DNA from: an uncultured Pelagibacteraceae bacterium
Lineage (GTDB): Bacteria; Pseudomonadota; Alphaproteobacteria; Pelagibacterales; Pelagibacteraceae
Length of the DNA stretch: 64,000 nt
NCBI GenBank assembly: GCA_902590915.1
Contig: CACIYQ010000002.1
Location: 62,001 to 126,000 of the forward strand
Direction: 5' to 3'
Below the pieces are notes generated by a model. The model was not told where the DNA came from, searched no databases, and saw nothing but the letters and a program-made list of their open reading frames with translations. The translations under genes and the position numbers were made by a program. This document shows positions 63,085-64,000 of this stretch, piece after piece; positions within the stretch are counted from its first letter, which is position 1, and each line of letters begins with the position of its first letter.

Positions 63085-63096
63085 TTAAACGTTTAA
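63085..63096. promoter_or_regulatory. 12-base perfect palindrome, candidate operator
   Basis: TTAAACGTTTAA is a perfect 12-base palindrome, placed between the candidate promoter and the ribosome-binding site of the PotD-like gene. A central ACGT is common in operators of LacI/GntR-type regulators. It is a weak but well-placed candidate for control by an uptake-linked repressor. No regulator gene is visible nearby. Confidence 0.35.
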
Positions 63097-63107
63097 ACGG
63101 AGGAATA

Positions 63108-64000
63108 ATGAGAAAATTAAGTAAATTATTACTTGCTCTTTCTTTTGTTGTATCTGTAACTTCTTCAGCCTTTGCTGTTACTGTAGCATCTTGGGGTGGA
63201 GCTTATACAGACTCTCAAAAACAAGGGTATGGTGATCCTACAGCTAAGAAACTTGGTATAGAAATTAACTGGGTTGACTATTCTGGGGGATTATCAGAAA
63301 TCAAAGCACAAAAAGAAGCAGGTGCCATAACTTGGGATATTATCGATGTTTTTGCATTTGATACTATTAATGGTTGTGATGAAGGTATATTTGTTAAATT
63401 CGATTTTGACAAAGACTTCCCAGCAGCTCCAGATGGAACACCGGCTAGTAAAGACTTTTTTGCTCCAATGCCAAGTGAATGTGCAGTAGGAAATATTCTT
63501 TACTCTTGGAATTATGCTTTTGACACAAGAGCATTTGATGGAAAAGAACCTAAAACTATTAAAGATTTCTTTAACACTAAAAAATTTCCAGGTAAAAGAG
63601 CAATCTACAAGAGTGCTCTAACTAACTTAGAAATCGCTTTAGCTGCTGACGGTGTAAACATGGGTAAAGGTGGAGAATTACTTTACAGAAAACTTGAAGA
63701 GGAAGGCGGTGTTGACAGAGCTATGAATAAAATTAAAGAACTTTGTACAGATCCAAATGGTGGATGTGTATTCTGGTCTGCAGGTGCTCAACCACCAGAA
63801 TTATTAGTTGCCGGTGAAGTTGTTATGGCAACTGGTTGGAACGGAAGATTCTTTAATGCTGAAGTAGGTGAAGGTGCTCCAATTAAGCAAGTATGGCATG
63901 GACAAGGTCTTGACTATGAATATTTTGCATTAGTTAAAGGTGGACCAGATGAAGCAAATGCTAAAAAAGCTTTAGCTATGATGACTAACACTGAAATGTT
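63108..64000 (+). CDS. Spermidine/putrescine-type ABC binding protein (3' end beyond window)
   Basis: Open frame from ATG 63108 to the window end (about 297 codons) with no stop, so the gene is cut. A signal peptide (about 1-23, ending AFA) precedes a type II periplasmic fold starting VTVASWGGAYTDSQKQG, the mark of the PotD/opine-binding group. Later features include GLSEIKAQKEAGAITWDII and VVMATGWNGRFFNA. A strong ribosome-binding site GGAGG (63099-63103) precedes it. It partners the PotA-like ATPase gene upstream. The ligand may be a polyamine, opine or a related cation; ectoine is a guess from doeA nearby. Confidence 0.9.
   Translation, partial: MRKLSKLLLALSFVVSVTSSAFAVTVASWGGAYTDSQKQGYGDPTAKKLGIEINWVDYSGGLSEIKAQKEAGAITWDIIDVFAFDTINGCDEGIFVKFDFDKDFPAAPDGTPASKDFFAPMPSECAVGNILYSWNYAFDTRAFDGKEPKTIKDFFNTKKFPGKRAIYKSALTNLEIALAADGVNMGKGGELLYRKLEEEGGVDRAMNKIKELCTDPNGGCVFWSAGAQPPELLVAGEVVMATGWNGRFFNAEVGEGAPIKQVWHGQGLDYEYFALVKGGPDEANAKKALAMMTNTEM

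Overview
The window looks like part of the chromosome of a free-living marine alphaproteobacterium close to SAR11 (Pelagibacterales). The DNA is very AT-rich, genes are short and packed with overlaps of 1-50 bases, there are no insertion sequences, and the content is dominated by ABC and DMT-type transporters for small organic nitrogen and carbon compounds. This taxonomic call is an inference from composition and gene content, not from a marker phylogeny. I see no rRNA, tRNA, CRISPR array or mobile element, and no gene-free stretch longer than about 180 bases.

Region 1 (1-8.2 kb) is housekeeping: ilvC and leuA (branched-chain amino acid synthesis), then the rod-shape/elongasome operon mreB-mreC-mreD-mrdA(PBP2)-mrdB(RodA). 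Region 2 (8.2-13.0 kb) holds an ammonium transporter fused to a PP2C/RsbU-type phosphatase, an FAD amino-acid dehydrogenase, and a second, GAF-containing RsbU-type phosphatase. A small RsbW-like kinase and an RsbV-like STAS protein lie at 36.5-37.2 kb. Together these four make a candidate partner-switching circuit that could take an ammonium signal.

Region 3 (13.2-38.3 kb) is a large type IVa pilus locus. It has the prepilin peptidase PilD, PilT, a fused PilM-PilN, PilO, PilP, PilQ, PilB, PilC, the minor pilins FimT/PilV/PilW/PilX, a giant PilY1 with a split VWA domain, and four type IV pilins with near-identical N-termini. Two outer-membrane barrel proteins with extracellular Ig-like or beta-helix passengers and several small unknown genes are mixed in. 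The rsbV gene is divergent from the likely major pilin gene across a 140-base promoter region.

Region 4 (38.6-44.6 kb) holds a DMT exporter, a 2-hydroxyacid dehydrogenase, an HDAC-family hydrolase, MsrB, a stand-alone inverse-autotransporter barrel with a secreted neighbour, glutaredoxin, a DUF2805/TIGR03643 protein, and a LysE exporter preceded by a strong hairpin. Region 5 (44.7-57.5 kb) carries two complete Liv-type ABC importers. Between them sit AzlCD, a CsiD/GlaH-type glutarate hydroxylase and a P5C-reductase-like protein, which suggests uptake and use of amino or dicarboxylic acids. Region 6 (57.5-64 kb) has two DMT transporters, a hotdog thioesterase, an EutA-like racemase with a DoeA-like ectoine hydrolase, and a polyamine/opine-type ABC ATPase and binding protein cut by the window end.
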